Origin: Oscillospiraceae bacterium
Lineage (GTDB): Bacteria > Bacillota > Clostridia > Christensenellales > Aristaeellaceae
Direction: 5' to 3'
DNA: 5,961 nt
Assembly: GCA_031282605.1 (NCBI GenBank)
Contig: JAITDK010000113.1
Coordinates: 1 to 5,961, forward strand
The translations under genes were made by a program, and so were the position numbers. Shown here one piece after another: positions 5,867-5,961 of the stretch. Under the pieces are notes generated by a model that was not told where the DNA came from, ran no database searches, and saw only the letters and a program-made list of their open reading frames with translations. How positions within the stretch are numbered: the stretch's first letter is position 1; each line of letters starts with the position of its first letter.

Positions 5867-5961
5867 TGCATTACGCTACGGAACAGACTATCCAGGTACA
5901 ACCGGCAATCCGAAGCCGGTAGAATGTGTATCACGATGGTCCAGGCGAAGCCTGGTCAGGT
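5867..5961. repeat. Structured intergenic repeat, copy B (cut by window end)
   Basis: Second copy of the repeat, upstream of the response regulator. Anchors: TTACG (5871-5875), ACAGACT (5883-5889), stem ACCGGC (5901-5906) / GCCGGT (5915-5920) around AATCCGAA, TCACGATG (5931-5938), and a perfect stem CCAGGC (5941-5946) / GCCTGG (5950-5955) around GAA. The first stem differs from copy A by a compensatory change, T-A in A to C-G in B, at its second pair. It may continue past the window edge. Confidence 0.6.

Noticed and set aside
5855..5920. Small peptide gene after AGGAGGT on the plus strand (ATG at 5866, 18 codons)
   Set aside because: The ribosome site touches the ATG with almost no spacing, the purines belong to the REP-like stem, and copy A does not keep the reading frame.
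5794..5934. Longer start for the response regulator
   Set aside because: The extra 47 residues fall in the REP-like and structured repeats, while the inner ATG has an excellent ribosome site and begins exactly at the receiver domain.

Overview
The window reads almost entirely on the minus strand. It holds five protein genes in two tight groups, separated by a 550-bp gene-free stretch. GC content is moderate to high by eye. Shine-Dalgarno sites are strong (GAGGTGAT, AAAGGGG, GAGG), and the adjacent cysE-cysS pair resembles the arrangement common in Bacillota. The serine acetyltransferase is the short Bacillus-like form and the cysteinyl-tRNA synthetase has HIGN in place of HIGH. The intergenic DNA carries palindromic and heptameric repeats of a kind seen in several repeat-rich, largely uncultured lineages. 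I place it as a chromosomal segment of a bacterium, possibly Bacillota or another repeat-rich phylum, but the phylum cannot be fixed from this sequence alone.

Layout, in direction of transcription (right to left). First, 5794-5961 is a leader region with a REP-like palindrome and a structured repeat. Second, 5098-5793 is an OmpR-type response regulator, followed after 2 bp by a membrane histidine kinase (3506-5095); the two form one two-component operon. Third, 2956-3505 is non-coding. It contains a heptamer tandem repeat, a possible terminator for the kinase operon, a second REP-like palindrome, a second copy of the structured repeat, and a near-consensus sigma-70-type promoter (TTGACA, 17 bp, TATACT) with a hairpin plus T-run just downstream. 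Fourth, cysE (2236-2955), cysS (834-2225) and a TraX-family membrane protein gene (31-837) follow, with a 10-bp gap and then a 4-bp ATGA overlap, so they look like one operon. A short inverted repeat at the left edge may be the start of its terminator.

Function: CysE makes O-acetylserine, the direct precursor of cysteine, and CysS charges tRNA-Cys. The operon therefore links making cysteine to using it in translation. The coupled TraX-family gene is the unexpected member. The CysE tail ends in Tyr-Tyr-Glu-Ile, which fits docking into a cysteine synthase (CysK) active site. The kinase and regulator are complete and carry all catalytic residues, but their signal is unknown.

The best candidate for something undescribed is the structured repeat shared by both intergenic regions (about 3161-3245 and 5867-5956). 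A six-base-pair stem with a TCCGAA loop is kept in both copies, with one compensatory base-pair change. A second stem pairs better when read as RNA from the minus strand. I could not match it to a known riboswitch or RNA family, and a dispersed mobile repeat remains the more conservative reading.
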